This document shows positions 33,435 through 42,804 of a stretch of 64,000 nucleotides of DNA, piece after piece. Both the position numbers and the translations under genes were made by a program. How positions within the stretch are numbered: the first letter of the stretch is position 1; every line of letters begins with the position of its first letter. The stretch covers positions 1-64,000 of the forward strand of contig NZ_JASXSX010000001.1 in assembly GCF_032085515.1 (NCBI RefSeq). The letters are read 5' to 3'. A model generated the notes under the pieces. That model was not told where the DNA came from, searched no databases, and saw nothing but the letters and a program-made list of their open reading frames with translations. The DNA comes from Gleimia hominis. Lineage in GTDB: Bacteria > Actinomycetota > Actinomycetes > Actinomycetales > Actinomycetaceae.

Positions 33435-33594
33435 TACCACCTACTATTGCCGCGGAATAAATTGGGGCTTCCCCAGATGTTGTGGCTGGTTAGAATAGTT
33501 GTTACGGGTAACGAAAAGACGCGAAGACCGAGTAGACATGACAAACTAGCGTTATGACCTGTTTACGGTAGGTCCTACTTACGAGGAGTGAACT

Positions 33595-34038
33595 ATGGCT
33601 GAAGATACGCGACCAACACCGCCCGTGGCGGTCGTGAACACCACGCAGTCCAGACCGAACACTAGTATCGGTGAGCTGTTTGGCGAACTTTCGAACCAAA
33701 TTACATCACTGATCCGCGGTGAGATTGAGCTGACGAAGCTGAAAGCCACCAGCACAGTGAAGAAGGCGGGGCTGGGCGCTGGCCTGCTTGCCGGCGGCGC
33801 CGTGTTCGGCTTGTTCATGCTCGGGTGGATCTTCAGGACCATTGAGAAAGCTATTGCGTTGGCGCTGCCGGAGTGGGCAGCGGCCCTCATCGTGGTGGGG
33901 ATCTTGCTGGTGATCACCCTGATCCTCGTGCTGGTAGGGATCCAGGCGTTGAAGAAGGGGATGGCGGAAAAGCCAGACCCGTCCACGAACCTCAAGTTGG
34001 ATGTCGCTGCGGCGAAGATGGGATTGGACAAGAAGTGA
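33595..34038 (+). CDS. Putative Actinobacterial Holin-X (holin superfamily III) protein
   Basis: A 147-residue protein with a hydrophilic N terminus, an amphipathic helix (SIGELFGELSNQITSLIRGEIELTKLKA) and two membrane helices (about 60-80 and 95-120). This is the Phage_holin_3_6/DUF1469 pattern. Despite the family name there is no lysin or phage gene near, so it is an envelope protein of unknown role. ATG follows GAGGAGTGAACT. The next gene overlaps by 4 bp. Confidence 0.82.
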   Translation: MAEDTRPTPPVAVVNTTQSRPNTSIGELFGELSNQITSLIRGEIELTKLKATSTVKKAGLGAGLLAGGAVFGLFMLGWIFRTIEKAIALALPEWAAALIVVGILLVITLILVLVGIQALKKGMAEKPDPSTNLKLDVAAAKMGLDKK

Positions 34039-34322
34039 GCGAAGAAAAACCACGGACTGTGGAAGATATTGAGTCGGAACTGCAGCGGACGCGGCTTGCC
34101 ATGCAATCCACGGTGGATGAGTTGACGAGCCGGTTGGATCCGCGGGCGCAGATGGATCAGGCGAAGCAGAAGGCCCGTGTGAAAGCGGACGAGTGGAAGA
34201 GTTTCGCCACCAAAACGGTTGAGGATGCGAAAGAGGGCGACAAAACCGCGATTACTCGCTTAGCGTCCGTGGCGGCCGGTGTGGCTGCTATTGTGGGGAT
34301 CGCGCTTCTGCGTAAGAAGTAG
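34035..34322 (+). CDS. DUF3618 family protein
   Basis: A 95-residue protein: an N-terminal helical region RTVEDIESELQRTRLAMQSTVDELTSRLDPRAQ typical of DUF3618, then a C-terminal membrane helix (about 72-92) with a basic end. GTG 34035 overlaps the Holin-X stop. The Holin-X/DUF3618 pair is common in Actinobacteria and probably forms an envelope-associated module. Confidence 0.85.
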   Translation: MSEEKPRTVEDIESELQRTRLAMQSTVDELTSRLDPRAQMDQAKQKARVKADEWKSFATKTVEDAKEGDKTAITRLASVAAGVAAIVGIALLRKK

Positions 34323-34475
34323 TTGTTTCCGCGGCCTCTGTATCGCGGTATACGACAGAAAAGTCCATAGAATGGAAAATTGCCCCGTTGATTTTGTACA
34401 ATGGGGCCGAAGACAGCGTTAAACCTACGGATTGGATAGACCAGTCCGTTCGACATGTGGAGGGGGTCGACGCCT

Positions 34476-34661
34476 ATGGGGCGCGGCCGTCAGAAGGCCA
34501 AGCAGACGAAAGTCGCTCGTAAGCTGAAGTACTACAGCCCAGAGACCGACTATGCAGCTCTGGAGCGGGAACTGGCAGCACAGCGAGGCGAGATAAAGAA
34601 AAGTGAGTACGGGGAAATCCCCCCGGCTACCGACGAAGATTGGGATGACTACCGACGGTAG
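34476..34661 (+). CDS. DUF3073 family small protein
   Basis: A 61-residue basic-then-acidic protein (MGRGRQKAKQTKVARKLKYY...EDWDDYRR) with the DUF3073 pattern found across Actinobacteria. ATG 34476 follows GGAGGGGG; a frame extension to 34455 lacks a site. Function unknown. A strong terminator follows. Confidence 0.9.
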   Translation: MGRGRQKAKQTKVARKLKYYSPETDYAALERELAAQRGEIKKSEYGEIPPATDEDWDDYRR

Positions 34662-34670
34662 AAATCCTAC

Positions 34671-34715
34671 AGATTTGTGGGGCAGCGACTGGTTAGGTCG
34701 CTGCCCCACAAGTCT
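34671..34715. terminator. Very strong 19-bp stem terminator, probably bidirectional
   Basis: AGATTTGTGGGGCAGCGAC (34671-34689) pairs with GTCGCTGCCCCACAAGTCT (34697-34715), with one G-T pair and a 7-nt loop. It separates DUF3073 from the convergent mnh operon. Confidence 0.85.
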
Positions 34716-34766
34716 ATGCGGGAGGACTTTAAGTACCGCTCCCCGACCTTCCGAGTCTTCTTGTCT

Positions 34767-35240
34767 TTAAGAACCTGCCTGTTCCTCCGCCCCAGCCTGC
34801 TTTTCGGTTTTCCCATCGGTAGCGCCCTCGTTTTCCGCGTCTGCATCGTCTTCGGCGTAGTCTTCAGCGTCTGCGTCGTCTTCAGCGTCCCGGTAGATGT
34901 CCCCTAGCGGGGTGCCGTCGACTTTCAGGTCGTCTTGTACTAGAGCGTCTAGGTCCCCTTGCCCTGTCCGGTATGCTGCCCGAGCCATAATATGCGTCCC
35001 GATCGGCGCGGTCACGGTTTGGAACAGTAGGATCATCACCGCGAGCGCCACCCACGTCACCGTCCGCATGGTCAGCACCATCCCTAAGCAGCAGAGGAAT
35101 AGGCCGAACCACTGCGGTTTCGAGGCTGCGTGCATGCGGGCGAACACATCCGGGAGCCGCACCAGCCCTATCCCCGCGATCAGTAAGAACGTGGCGCCAG
35201 CCAGCAGAAAAACCGCCCCAATATAGTCCAAGACAATCAT
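34767..35240 (-). CDS. mnhG: Na+(K+)/H+ antiporter subunit G
   Basis: A 157-residue protein with three N-terminal membrane helices, matching MnhG/MrpG (LLAGATFLLIAGIGLVRLPDVFARMHAASKPQ). The last 60 residues are an acidic tail (repeated DAED-type), longer than usual. Its start overlaps the mnhF stop by 4 bp. Confidence 0.9.
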   Translation of the reverse strand: MIVLDYIGAVFLLAGATFLLIAGIGLVRLPDVFARMHAASKPQWFGLFLCCLGMVLTMRTVTWVALAVMILLFQTVTAPIGTHIMARAAYRTGQGDLDALVQDDLKVDGTPLGDIYRDAEDDADAEDYAEDDADAENEGATDGKTEKQAGAEEQAGS

Positions 35241-35698
35241 TTAGTGCCCTCCTTCCCCGCAGTATTTTCACCTGAGGTACTGTGGCGCGCGCTCGCTCCC
35301 GGTTTATCCTCGTGGCGCGCCCGGGCTTCACGCAGCGCCTCAGCTTGCTCTTTCTCTTGTTCCGCATGCGCCTCTCTGCTGAGGGCCTCCTGCTGAGCCC
35401 GCGCTTCCTCAGGCGTCAAAATCCGTTTCCGCGGATCCACACGTTTCGTAAGCCGCCCCACGCTCACCGGAAGAACAAAACTGATCATCACCATAATCGC
35501 CGGTAAGAACATGACGTCGGTGCGCCCAGTGGTGACGCACACCAAAATGGTTGCGATGATCCCAGCGACGGAAATGACGTCGGAAGCCAAGACCCGGTCC
35601 ATCAAAGATGGGCCGAGCGCTAACCGCACCAAGCTCAGAATCATGGTGATCACAACTGCGGCAGCTACCAGAAGGTAAATCACATGCAATGCGCTCAC
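35237..35698 (-). CDS. mnhF: Na+(K+)/H+ antiporter subunit F
   Basis: A 153-residue protein with three membrane helices (GPSLMDRVLASDVISVAGI is diagnostic) and a charged C-terminal tail of Glu/Ala/Arg that is longer than in typical MrpF. GTG 35698 overlaps the mnhE stop. Confidence 0.9.
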   Translation of the reverse strand: MSALHVIYLLVAAAVVITMILSLVRLALGPSLMDRVLASDVISVAGIIATILVCVTTGRTDVMFLPAIMVMISFVLPVSVGRLTKRVDPRKRILTPEEARAQQEALSREAHAEQEKEQAEALREARARHEDKPGASARHSTSGENTAGKEGTK

Positions 35699-36237
35699 GA
35701 GCCCATCACCTGCTCAATCTCCTCGCGGGTACCGAGCGCGCGGATAACCCGTTCCTCCTGGCCACGCGTCATTTCGTTAATGCCTTCGGGCCCGCCTTGC
35801 GCGTCGATGTCGAACACGTGCAAATACAGGTTGGAATTCTCTTGATCTAAAGACACCACTACCGTGCCAGGCACCAGGTTCGTCATCGCCGCCACAATCG
35901 CCAGCACAATGTCGCGGTCAGAGCGCAAATCCACCTTCACAATCGAACACCGATAGGCACGCCCCGTGAGCACCACGGTCGCAACCATGATGGCGGACAG
36001 CATCATGTCCCACAAAAACCGGGCGATCAACACGAGGGTGGGCCACGGCCTCACGCGTTTAAAGAACCCTGAACGCGGCAGTGGGAAAACGGCTTGCACG
36101 GCCACGGAAACTACGATGCCAGACAGCACTGTGAGCCACGTGATCTGGTGGAACAAAAACAACCAAACGGCGAACAACCAGATACTGAGGAACACGGAGA
36201 ACCGGGCGCCACGCACCTGCTGACTACGGTCACTCAT
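35695..36237 (-). CDS. mnhE: Na+(K+)/H+ antiporter subunit E
   Basis: A 180-residue protein of the MnhE/MrpE family, with two N-terminal membrane helices, VRPWPTLVLIARFLWDMMLSA, and the conserved NLVPGTVVVSLD segment. I take ATG 36237; it overlaps the mnhD stop at 36230. A longer frame to 36342 runs through mnhD. Confidence 0.9.
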   Translation of the reverse strand: MSDRSQQVRGARFSVFLSIWLFAVWLFLFHQITWLTVLSGIVVSVAVQAVFPLPRSGFFKRVRPWPTLVLIARFLWDMMLSAIMVATVVLTGRAYRCSIVKVDLRSDRDIVLAIVAAMTNLVPGTVVVSLDQENSNLYLHVFDIDAQGGPEGINEMTRGQEERVIRALGTREEIEQVMGS

Positions 36238-37924
36238 GAGAGCTTCCTTCCGTCTGGCGCGCTCCCGGTGTGGGCACGTTTGAGGAGCCGGCGCCGCGCC
36301 CTTCATCACCAAGTACTGCCCGCACGTAAGCGCGCGCATCAATCTGGTCGGACGCCGCGTTCGTGGCGTAGTGATACAGCGGGCCCGCGCCTATGGTCAT
36401 TGCGAACATCACGCCCAGCAGCGCCCAGCCGGAGGCGTACATGAGTTTGGATGCGCCCGAGGATTCGCGTTCGCGCCGGGTGCGGGAGGCCGTCAGCAAC
36501 CGCGTGTCCCGATCTGCGATCGTGTCCGCGTACTGCATGTAGCGGCGCAGTGCCCGCTGCCGCCGGGTAATCGCTTTCCCCTTCAGCTCCGTGTCCGTCG
36601 TAGCCGTATCCCCGCGGGGCTGCCAGAACGCAAGGTTCCAAACTTTCACAATCACATACAGGGTGAGGAACGAGGTGAGCATCCCGAATGCCAGTAGCAC
36701 GTACCCTTCCCAATGCCCGTTCAGTACTGACGCTTGTGCCAGGCCGAGTTTGCCAATAAACCCAGTGAACGGGGGGATTCCCACCAGGTTCAACCCGGCG
36801 ATCATGAACATGCCCGCCAGCATCGGGTGGGTTCGAATCAAGCCGCCGAGGGTACGCATCGAGGTGGATCCCTCATGCCGTTCGACAAGACCCAAAAGTA
36901 GGAAAAGGGTGGTTTGCACCAAAATGTGGTGGATCGCGTAGAAAATGACGGCCGCCAAACCAGCCTTATTGCCCAGCGCCAACCCCCACAATAGGAAACC
37001 GATATGCGACACGAGTGTGTACGACAGTAGGCGGCGAATATCATCCTGGGCAACGGCCCCCAGGATCCCCACGATCATGGTTAGTACGCCCACGACGGCC
37101 AATAGGTCACTGACGTTCTGGTTTGGGAAAAGAACCACTTCCAGGCGGATAATCGAATAAATCCCCACCTTCGTCAACAGACCCGCGAACACAGCAGTGA
37201 CGGGTGCGGGCGCAGTCGGATACGAATGCGGCAGCCACGCCGCCAGCGGAAACACAGCGGCCTTAATCGCGAACGCCACCAGCAGTACGAACTGGATAAT
37301 GCCCGCTACGGACGGGTCGATATGCTGGAACCGCACGGCCAGCAGCGCAATATTCAACGTGCCGGTCGCGGCGTACGCCAACGCGATCCCAATCAAAAAC
37401 ACTACGGAAGACAGCATGGAAACCACCACGTACACGGTGCCCGCGCGGGTGCGGGTGCGGGTGCCCCCAATGGTGATCAGCACAAACGACGCGGTGAGCA
37501 GGATTTCGAAACCCACGTACAGGTTGAACAGGTCACCGGTTAGGAACGCGTTCGACACGCCCGCTGTCAGCACCAGATAGGTGGGGTGGTAGATCGCGAT
37601 GGGCACGTCCGGGTCTTCGTCCGCTAGGTTCTGCGCGATCGAATAGGCGTGCACCCCCAGGGTCACGATTTGCGAGATTACTAGCATGAGGGCAGCGAGC
37701 CGGTCGGCGACCAAGGTGATGCCTACGGGGGCGGACCAGTTACCCACGTCCAGCACCACTGGCCCGTTGCGCGCCCCTAAGGCCAGGCCCACGCCCACCA
37801 CCAGTACTGCAATCAGCACTACGAGGGAGATCAGTTGCTGCACCCGCGGGCGGCGGCCAGCTGCGAGCGCCAGGCCGGCTCCGAACAGGGGCAGGAGGAC
37901 GGGCAGGGGAAGCATCCAGCTCAC
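36230..37924 (-). CDS. mnhD: Na+(K+)/H+ antiporter subunit D
   Basis: A 564-residue homologue of complex I proton-pumping subunits with about 14 helices and a charged insert between the last helices. VFAGLLTKVGIYSIIR carries the conserved Lys and the HIL segment follows. GTG 37924 overlaps the mnhC stop (GTGA). The C-terminal 60 residues are low-complexity. It forms the antiporter core with MnhA. Confidence 0.92.
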   Translation of the reverse strand: MSWMLPLPVLLPLFGAGLALAAGRRPRVQQLISLVVLIAVLVVGVGLALGARNGPVVLDVGNWSAPVGITLVADRLAALMLVISQIVTLGVHAYSIAQNLADEDPDVPIAIYHPTYLVLTAGVSNAFLTGDLFNLYVGFEILLTASFVLITIGGTRTRTRAGTVYVVVSMLSSVVFLIGIALAYAATGTLNIALLAVRFQHIDPSVAGIIQFVLLVAFAIKAAVFPLAAWLPHSYPTAPAPVTAVFAGLLTKVGIYSIIRLEVVLFPNQNVSDLLAVVGVLTMIVGILGAVAQDDIRRLLSYTLVSHIGFLLWGLALGNKAGLAAVIFYAIHHILVQTTLFLLLGLVERHEGSTSMRTLGGLIRTHPMLAGMFMIAGLNLVGIPPFTGFIGKLGLAQASVLNGHWEGYVLLAFGMLTSFLTLYVIVKVWNLAFWQPRGDTATTDTELKGKAITRRQRALRRYMQYADTIADRDTRLLTASRTRRERESSGASKLMYASGWALLGVMFAMTIGAGPLYHYATNAASDQIDARAYVRAVLGDEGRGAGSSNVPTPGARQTEGSSHE

Positions 37925-38367
37925 GAGGTGGCCTCCGCATCGTAATCCACCCCGGGGTCCAGTTCCCCGGTTGATTCTGCAGCGAGGTCCTCGAGCACTT
38001 CTTCGCGCTCTTCCCGGCGGGCCACGCGCCGGTCTTCCACTTCGTCTATGACTTCGTCGTGGCCAGTTAGGCGCCACGACCGGTACGCCAATGCCATCCC
38101 GAACGCGGTAGTTACCATGCCGATGACGATCGCGGTGAGGATCATCGCTTGCGGCAGGGGGTCAGACATTTGCTCCGGCGCGGTGGATTGCAATAGGGGT
38201 GGCCCACCCGGCCGGCCTCCCGCGGCGATAATCAGCAGGTTCACGCCGTGCCCCAGAATCGCCAACCCAATCACGATCCGCGTTAGGGTGCGTTCCATCA
38301 CCAGGTACAGGCCGGCTGCAATCAGGAACCCACCTAGTGCGATTACAGTTAACGATGGGGTGTTCAC
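37921..38367 (-). CDS. mnhC: Na+(K+)/H+ antiporter subunit C
   Basis: A 148-residue NuoK-like protein with three helices (GLYLVMERTLTRIVIGLAILGHGVNLLI and DPLPQAMILTAIVIGMV) and an acidic tail. GTG start overlaps the mnhA stop by 4 bp. Confidence 0.92.
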   Translation of the reverse strand: MNTPSLTVIALGGFLIAAGLYLVMERTLTRIVIGLAILGHGVNLLIIAAGGRPGGPPLLQSTAPEQMSDPLPQAMILTAIVIGMVTTAFGMALAYRSWRLTGHDEVIDEVEDRRVARREEREEVLEDLAAESTGELDPGVDYDAEATS

Positions 38368-41360
38368 AGTTTCACGTCCTTCTTTTGGCTCTGGGATGGC
38401 TCTTGTCTCTGGCGCTGTTCTTTATGCAGGTTTTGGCGGCCCGGTTCGGCTTTCCGCACGGCTTCGTTTTGGCGGCCCGGTTCGTCTTTCCTTGCAGCCT
38501 GGTCTTGCCGCTGCGCTTGAGACTGTTCACGGTCGCGGTCGATTTGGGCGCCTAGGGAAGCCAGTAGGTCTAGCACGAGGGCGAACACGAGCACGTACAC
38601 ACCAATGTCAACCACGAGCGCGGTGGTGAAGTGCAGTTGGCCAACGAACCCGAGGGGAATGTCGATGGGGGTAGATTCCAGTACTCGTTTACCTTGAGCC
38701 AGGGGCATGAGCGCCCCGATCGCGGCGATGAACAGGCCCAGTCCAAGCATGCGGCCTGGCGCAATCGGTAGGGCCGACCAGAGTTCCGCGCGCCCTCCAG
38801 CTAAATATCGCAATACCAGTGCAATCCCGGCCACTACCCCACCTGCGAACCCACCGCCGGGATTGTTGTGGCCTACCAGGGTGAGCCAGATGGATACGAC
38901 AATCAGGGTGGGGAACATGAGTCGCACCCCGATTTCTAGCATCACGGATCGCTGCAGCGGGGATAGGCGGGCGGTGGAGGGAAGCCAGGATCCGACGGAT
39001 ACGCGTGGGGCCCGTTCAATGCGGGTGTGGCGGCGCGAAAGGTAAATCAGTGACGCCACCCCAGTTGCGGTCACTAGCACTACGGACAGTTCCCCAATGG
39101 TGTCCCACGCTCGGATGTCCACCAGGGTGACGTTCACGATGTTTGTGCCGTATCCGAATGGGAGGGCTTCTTTTTTCATGAGGTCTGAGGACGGTTCGTG
39201 AACCCGGGCTTGCACGGCGAAAATCGTGGCTACGGAAACGGCAGCTCCAACGGTGCATGCCAGGGCTAGGCGGAGCCAGCGGGAGATCTGCAGGGGTCGG
39301 TTCGAGAAGAAGCGGGGTAGGGACCGCAGCACGAGGGCGAACACGATGAAAGAGACGATTTCAACCACGGATTGGGTGAGTGCCAGGTCGGGAGCGCCGT
39401 AGATCACGAACAAAAGCACCATGGTGGAGCCCACTACGCCCAGGGCAATCACGGATTTTATTCGCCTCCGTGCCTGCACGGCGACCACTGCGGCGGCAGC
39501 GCAAACAACGGCGATCCCCACTTCAAGCGGGGAGTTCCACAAGCTCAGCTTAACCGTGGGGTCACTAATGTGGGCGAGTGCGTAAACCACGATAGCGGCG
39601 AACACTGCCAGGATAGTGTTCACGTCCCACGGTAGAGAGCCGGGGTGCAATATGGCGGTGATGCGGGCCGAGAAGTTCTCTAGTGCTATCACGGACCACC
39701 GGTAGGCACTGACGACGTTCACGTGTTTGGGTTGCAGGCGTCGTTGCAGCCGGGCGACGGCGGGGCGTTTAACAGCCATGTAGGCACCCCCAATTAGGAT
39801 CGCGCCCGTGCACACCGCGGGCACAACCCCGGACCACAGGGCAATATGACTATCTCCGGGCATGCCCGTTGCGATCAGGTTCGTGAGCGCATCCATCCAC
39901 GCGGGGAACGCTCCCGCCAGGGATGCGGCGGCTAGTAGCGCGATCGGTGCGATGGATACCGCCGGGGTGGGTTCTACTTTCATGTCTACTTTTACGCGTT
40001 TGGGGGCGAACGCGCCCCACCAGTAGCGCCAAGAATACGCAACTGTGAACATGGAGCCCCCCACGAGGACCGCGAGGCACCCTAGTTCCACCGCGCGCAT
40101 TCCCAGGGTCGAGACTGGGCTTAGTTCCAGCAGCCACACTGCGTGCGTACCGTCTACGAGCGCGGTCACGAACGCTTCTTTCCCCAGGTATCCCAGGAGC
40201 AGGGGCACGCCCGCCATTGAGATTGCGCAGATCCCACCCGCTGCGGCTAGCCATGGTTTGTACCGCATGAGGTTCGATAGTTCCCGCAGGTCCCGCGTGC
40301 CCGTGGTTTTTTCAACCAGGCCGACGCTCATGAACAGGGCGGATTTGAATACGGAGTGGGCGATGAGCATACCCAGACCCGCCGCCATGGTGGCGGAGGT
40401 GCCGAATCCGAGGGCTGCGCTGATTAACCCTAGTTGCGACACGGTTCCGTATGCGAGGACTAGTTTGAGGTCGATTTGGCGCAGTGCTCGGTATCCGCCC
40501 AGAACCATGGTTGCTAGACCGATTATGACGATGAGTGGGGACCAGCCGGGTACGTATGTCAACGCTGGGGTGAGCCGGGCGATGAGGTATACGCCGGCTT
40601 TTACCATGGCGGCGGCGTGTAGGTAGGCGGACACGGGGGTTGGGGCTGCCATGGCGCCGGGCAGCCAGAAGTGGTGGGGTACGAGCGCGGATTTGGCGGC
40701 TGCACCCCAAATGATTAGGATTCCGCCGACTATAACCAGGGGTGAGTGCACGTCGTAGCTGCCCGCTTGGATGGCGGCTACGAGCGCGGAGACGCGGTAG
40801 GATCCGCCCGTGGGGTGGGCAACCATGACGAAACCGGCGAACATTACCAGCGACCCGGCGCCAGTTACGTGTATGGCTTGCCGGGCGGCGGCGCGGGCGG
40901 CACGGCGGTCGAAGTGGTGGCCGATTAGGAGGAAAGACAGGATGGTGGTCATTTCCCAAAACAAGTAGACCATCATCAGGTGGTCGGCGGTGACGAGGCC
41001 GAACATGGCGCCAGCGAACGCTGTGAACACGGCACTGAACCGACCGAGGGAGGCGGCGTTTTCAGAGAAGTATCGGGCAGCGTACACCATCACCAGCGCC
41101 CCGACACCGCTGACGACCAGCACCATGAGCCACGACAGAGGGTCTAAGCGAAAAGCCACGTCAAGGGAGAGGGCGGGCACCCACGAATACTCCTCTAGGG
41201 GGGTGTCGCCACTGAAGACACTGCTGGTGTGTGCGAGCGCCCAGACCACGCCGGCTAGGGGGGCGGTTGCCAGCATGAGCAGTGCGTTCCGGCCCAGGTA
41301 TCGCACTGCCACGGGGGCGAGTGCCACGGCTAGCGCGTGAATCAATAGTATTGCAATCAC
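38364..41360 (-). CDS. mnhA: Na+(K+)/H+ antiporter subunits A and B, fused
   Basis: A 998-residue protein. Residues about 1-760 are MnhA, with the NuoL-like core (FWEMTTILSFLLIG, HAAAMVKAGVYLIAR) and a C-terminal helical part. Residues about 790-940 match MnhB (IGVRLMFPTLIVVSIWLTLVGHNNPGGGFAGGVVAGIAL). A-B fusion is known in Actinobacteria, and explains the lack of a separate mnhB. The hydrophilic tail has a 12-residue repeat (RKDEPGRQNEAV / RKAEPGRQN). It is the first gene of mnhA(B)CDEFG, which expels Na+ and supports pH homeostasis. Confidence 0.92.
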   Translation of the reverse strand: MIAILLIHALAVALAPVAVRYLGRNALLMLATAPLAGVVWALAHTSSVFSGDTPLEEYSWVPALSLDVAFRLDPLSWLMVLVVSGVGALVMVYAARYFSENAASLGRFSAVFTAFAGAMFGLVTADHLMMVYLFWEMTTILSFLLIGHHFDRRAARAAARQAIHVTGAGSLVMFAGFVMVAHPTGGSYRVSALVAAIQAGSYDVHSPLVIVGGILIIWGAAAKSALVPHHFWLPGAMAAPTPVSAYLHAAAMVKAGVYLIARLTPALTYVPGWSPLIVIIGLATMVLGGYRALRQIDLKLVLAYGTVSQLGLISAALGFGTSATMAAGLGMLIAHSVFKSALFMSVGLVEKTTGTRDLRELSNLMRYKPWLAAAGGICAISMAGVPLLLGYLGKEAFVTALVDGTHAVWLLELSPVSTLGMRAVELGCLAVLVGGSMFTVAYSWRYWWGAFAPKRVKVDMKVEPTPAVSIAPIALLAAASLAGAFPAWMDALTNLIATGMPGDSHIALWSGVVPAVCTGAILIGGAYMAVKRPAVARLQRRLQPKHVNVVSAYRWSVIALENFSARITAILHPGSLPWDVNTILAVFAAIVVYALAHISDPTVKLSLWNSPLEVGIAVVCAAAAVVAVQARRRIKSVIALGVVGSTMVLLFVIYGAPDLALTQSVVEIVSFIVFALVLRSLPRFFSNRPLQISRWLRLALACTVGAAVSVATIFAVQARVHEPSSDLMKKEALPFGYGTNIVNVTLVDIRAWDTIGELSVVLVTATGVASLIYLSRRHTRIERAPRVSVGSWLPSTARLSPLQRSVMLEIGVRLMFPTLIVVSIWLTLVGHNNPGGGFAGGVVAGIALVLRYLAGGRAELWSALPIAPGRMLGLGLFIAAIGALMPLAQGKRVLESTPIDIPLGFVGQLHFTTALVVDIGVYVLVFALVLDLLASLGAQIDRDREQSQAQRQDQAARKDEPGRQNEAVRKAEPGRQNLHKEQRQRQEPSQSQKKDVKL

Positions 41361-41529
41361 TTACCAGACCCCACTTTCGCGCCCCTCAACGTCAAAAACT
41401 GCTCCCAGGGTCACTGTACCGGTTATCACCGCTTAGAAGCACGCGCAGCCATTATGCGTCCGCCAGCCATCCGAGTGATGGCAGAGCCGTTTATTATGAT
41501 ACGAACCAGGTGATCGGTAGGGGTGTGGG

Positions 41530-42804
41530 TTATTCAAATGCAACCAGGAACTGGTCTTCGTCCAGGACTTGGCCGGCGGTGGCGCGGGCGATGGTGCCGG
41601 CTAGGGATTCGATTTGGTCTTTAACGCGGATGCGTTCTAACCGCACGGCCCGCCCGGGTTTAGACAGGGATTTGCGGTACACCTGTGGGGGTATCCACAT
41701 GATTTGGTATTCCACGGCCCGCCCCTGGGGCCACTGTTCGAACCTGAGCGTTGGGGGGATGTAGTCCGCTGGGGTTGCGGTGATTTGGATTCTTGAGGTG
41801 TTCCCCGCCGATGCGACCAGCGCGTAGCCGCGGACCACAAAATCTTCGCGCGCTGCTTTTTCATCTGCGATTCGTGCTACCTGCGCGGCTTGCGTAAACT
41901 CGTTTTCGGGAATGTCAATGGCTTTCGCTACTTCCTCACGGGTTTGCACGCGCTGCGGGGAGTCAATGGGGGGCAGTGACGCCAGTTCACTTACGTTCAC
42001 TATGTCCGGCAGGTAGCCTTTCAGCAGTTCCGTGAGGTCGTTTTCTTCTACCCAACGTGGGGAGAATACGCTCATTGTCACCGCAGAATCCGCGTCGGGT
42101 TCAAGGATTCGCCCCGAGGTGTTGATCCGGATTGCGCCTGCGAGCCGGCGGGCGATTCGCCGCAGTGCCTCAAGAATTTCTAACTCAAAACCGGTGGGCA
42201 TGCCCTCTGGGAAGGCGGCAGCCAGGTCGTCTACTTTGCGGAGCACTTCGGGTGCGGGGTCGGTACGGGTTTGCGCCACGTCCACAACCCACGCTTGGTT
42301 GTAGCTGGTGGGAGTCCCCAGAGTGCGGCGCACAGTATTGTCCACCCGCCAGGGCCCGCGCAGCCGCGCATCCCGCGTTAACCGCAGAACTCCGGGTTCA
42401 ATCCACCCCGCGTCGTCCCAAATGGACACGGCCAACGCTTCCAGCTCACGCGGGTCCACGCTTTCGTGTACGAGCAGGAGGTGGTGGTCCTCGCCTTTCG
42501 CCGGGTCCAGGTGGTCGGCGTGTGCGAAATCGACGCCCGCCACGTCCACGGCGGCACGCACGTCTGTTGCCTGCAAAGCCCCCGCCTGCGTCACGGTTAG
42601 CGTTGGGCCGTGCACATCCTGGTTCACGTCCCCCACCTGCGGGGTACCTTGTGCGAACAGGTCCGCTAGCGTGGGCGCGGGTTCGAGTGAGAGGGGTTCG
42701 TCGTCGAGTTTCGCCATGCGTTCACTGATGGGAATCCGGTCTGGTTCCGCGTTCCCCTGTTCCTCCTCATTATTTTGAGGGCGGTTCGGCTTACTAAAAC
42801 TCAT
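41530..42804 (-). CDS. Unrecognised soluble protein, next to dcd
   Basis: A 424-residue protein without signal or membrane segments. It has a disordered acidic N terminus (about 1-50). The core has SIWDDAGWIEPGVLRLTRDARLRGPWRVDNTVRR, a VFSPRWVEENDLTELLKGYLPDIV stretch and a late WPQGRAVEYQIMWIPPQVYR. I do not recognise a family. Its start overlaps the dcd stop region by 4 bp (42801-42804), so it is translated with dCTP deaminase. Whether it works in nucleotide metabolism is unknown. Confidence 0.6.
   Translation of the reverse strand: MSFSKPNRPQNNEEEQGNAEPDRIPISERMAKLDDEPLSLEPAPTLADLFAQGTPQVGDVNQDVHGPTLTVTQAGALQATDVRAAVDVAGVDFAHADHLDPAKGEDHHLLLVHESVDPRELEALAVSIWDDAGWIEPGVLRLTRDARLRGPWRVDNTVRRTLGTPTSYNQAWVVDVAQTRTDPAPEVLRKVDDLAAAFPEGMPTGFELEILEALRRIARRLAGAIRINTSGRILEPDADSAVTMSVFSPRWVEENDLTELLKGYLPDIVNVSELASLPPIDSPQRVQTREEVAKAIDIPENEFTQAAQVARIADEKAAREDFVVRGYALVASAGNTSRIQITATPADYIPPTLRFEQWPQGRAVEYQIMWIPPQVYRKSLSKPGRAVRLERIRVKDQIESLAGTIARATAGQVLDEDQFLVAFE

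Noticed and set aside
33595..34038. Holin suggesting a prophage remnant
   Set aside because: The Holin-X family is a housekeeping Actinobacterial family; no endolysin, integrase or structural phage gene is near.
35282..35506. Small plus-strand frames within the mnh operon
   Set aside because: Antisense to mnhF with no site for initiation; overlap structure of the mnh genes explains the DNA.
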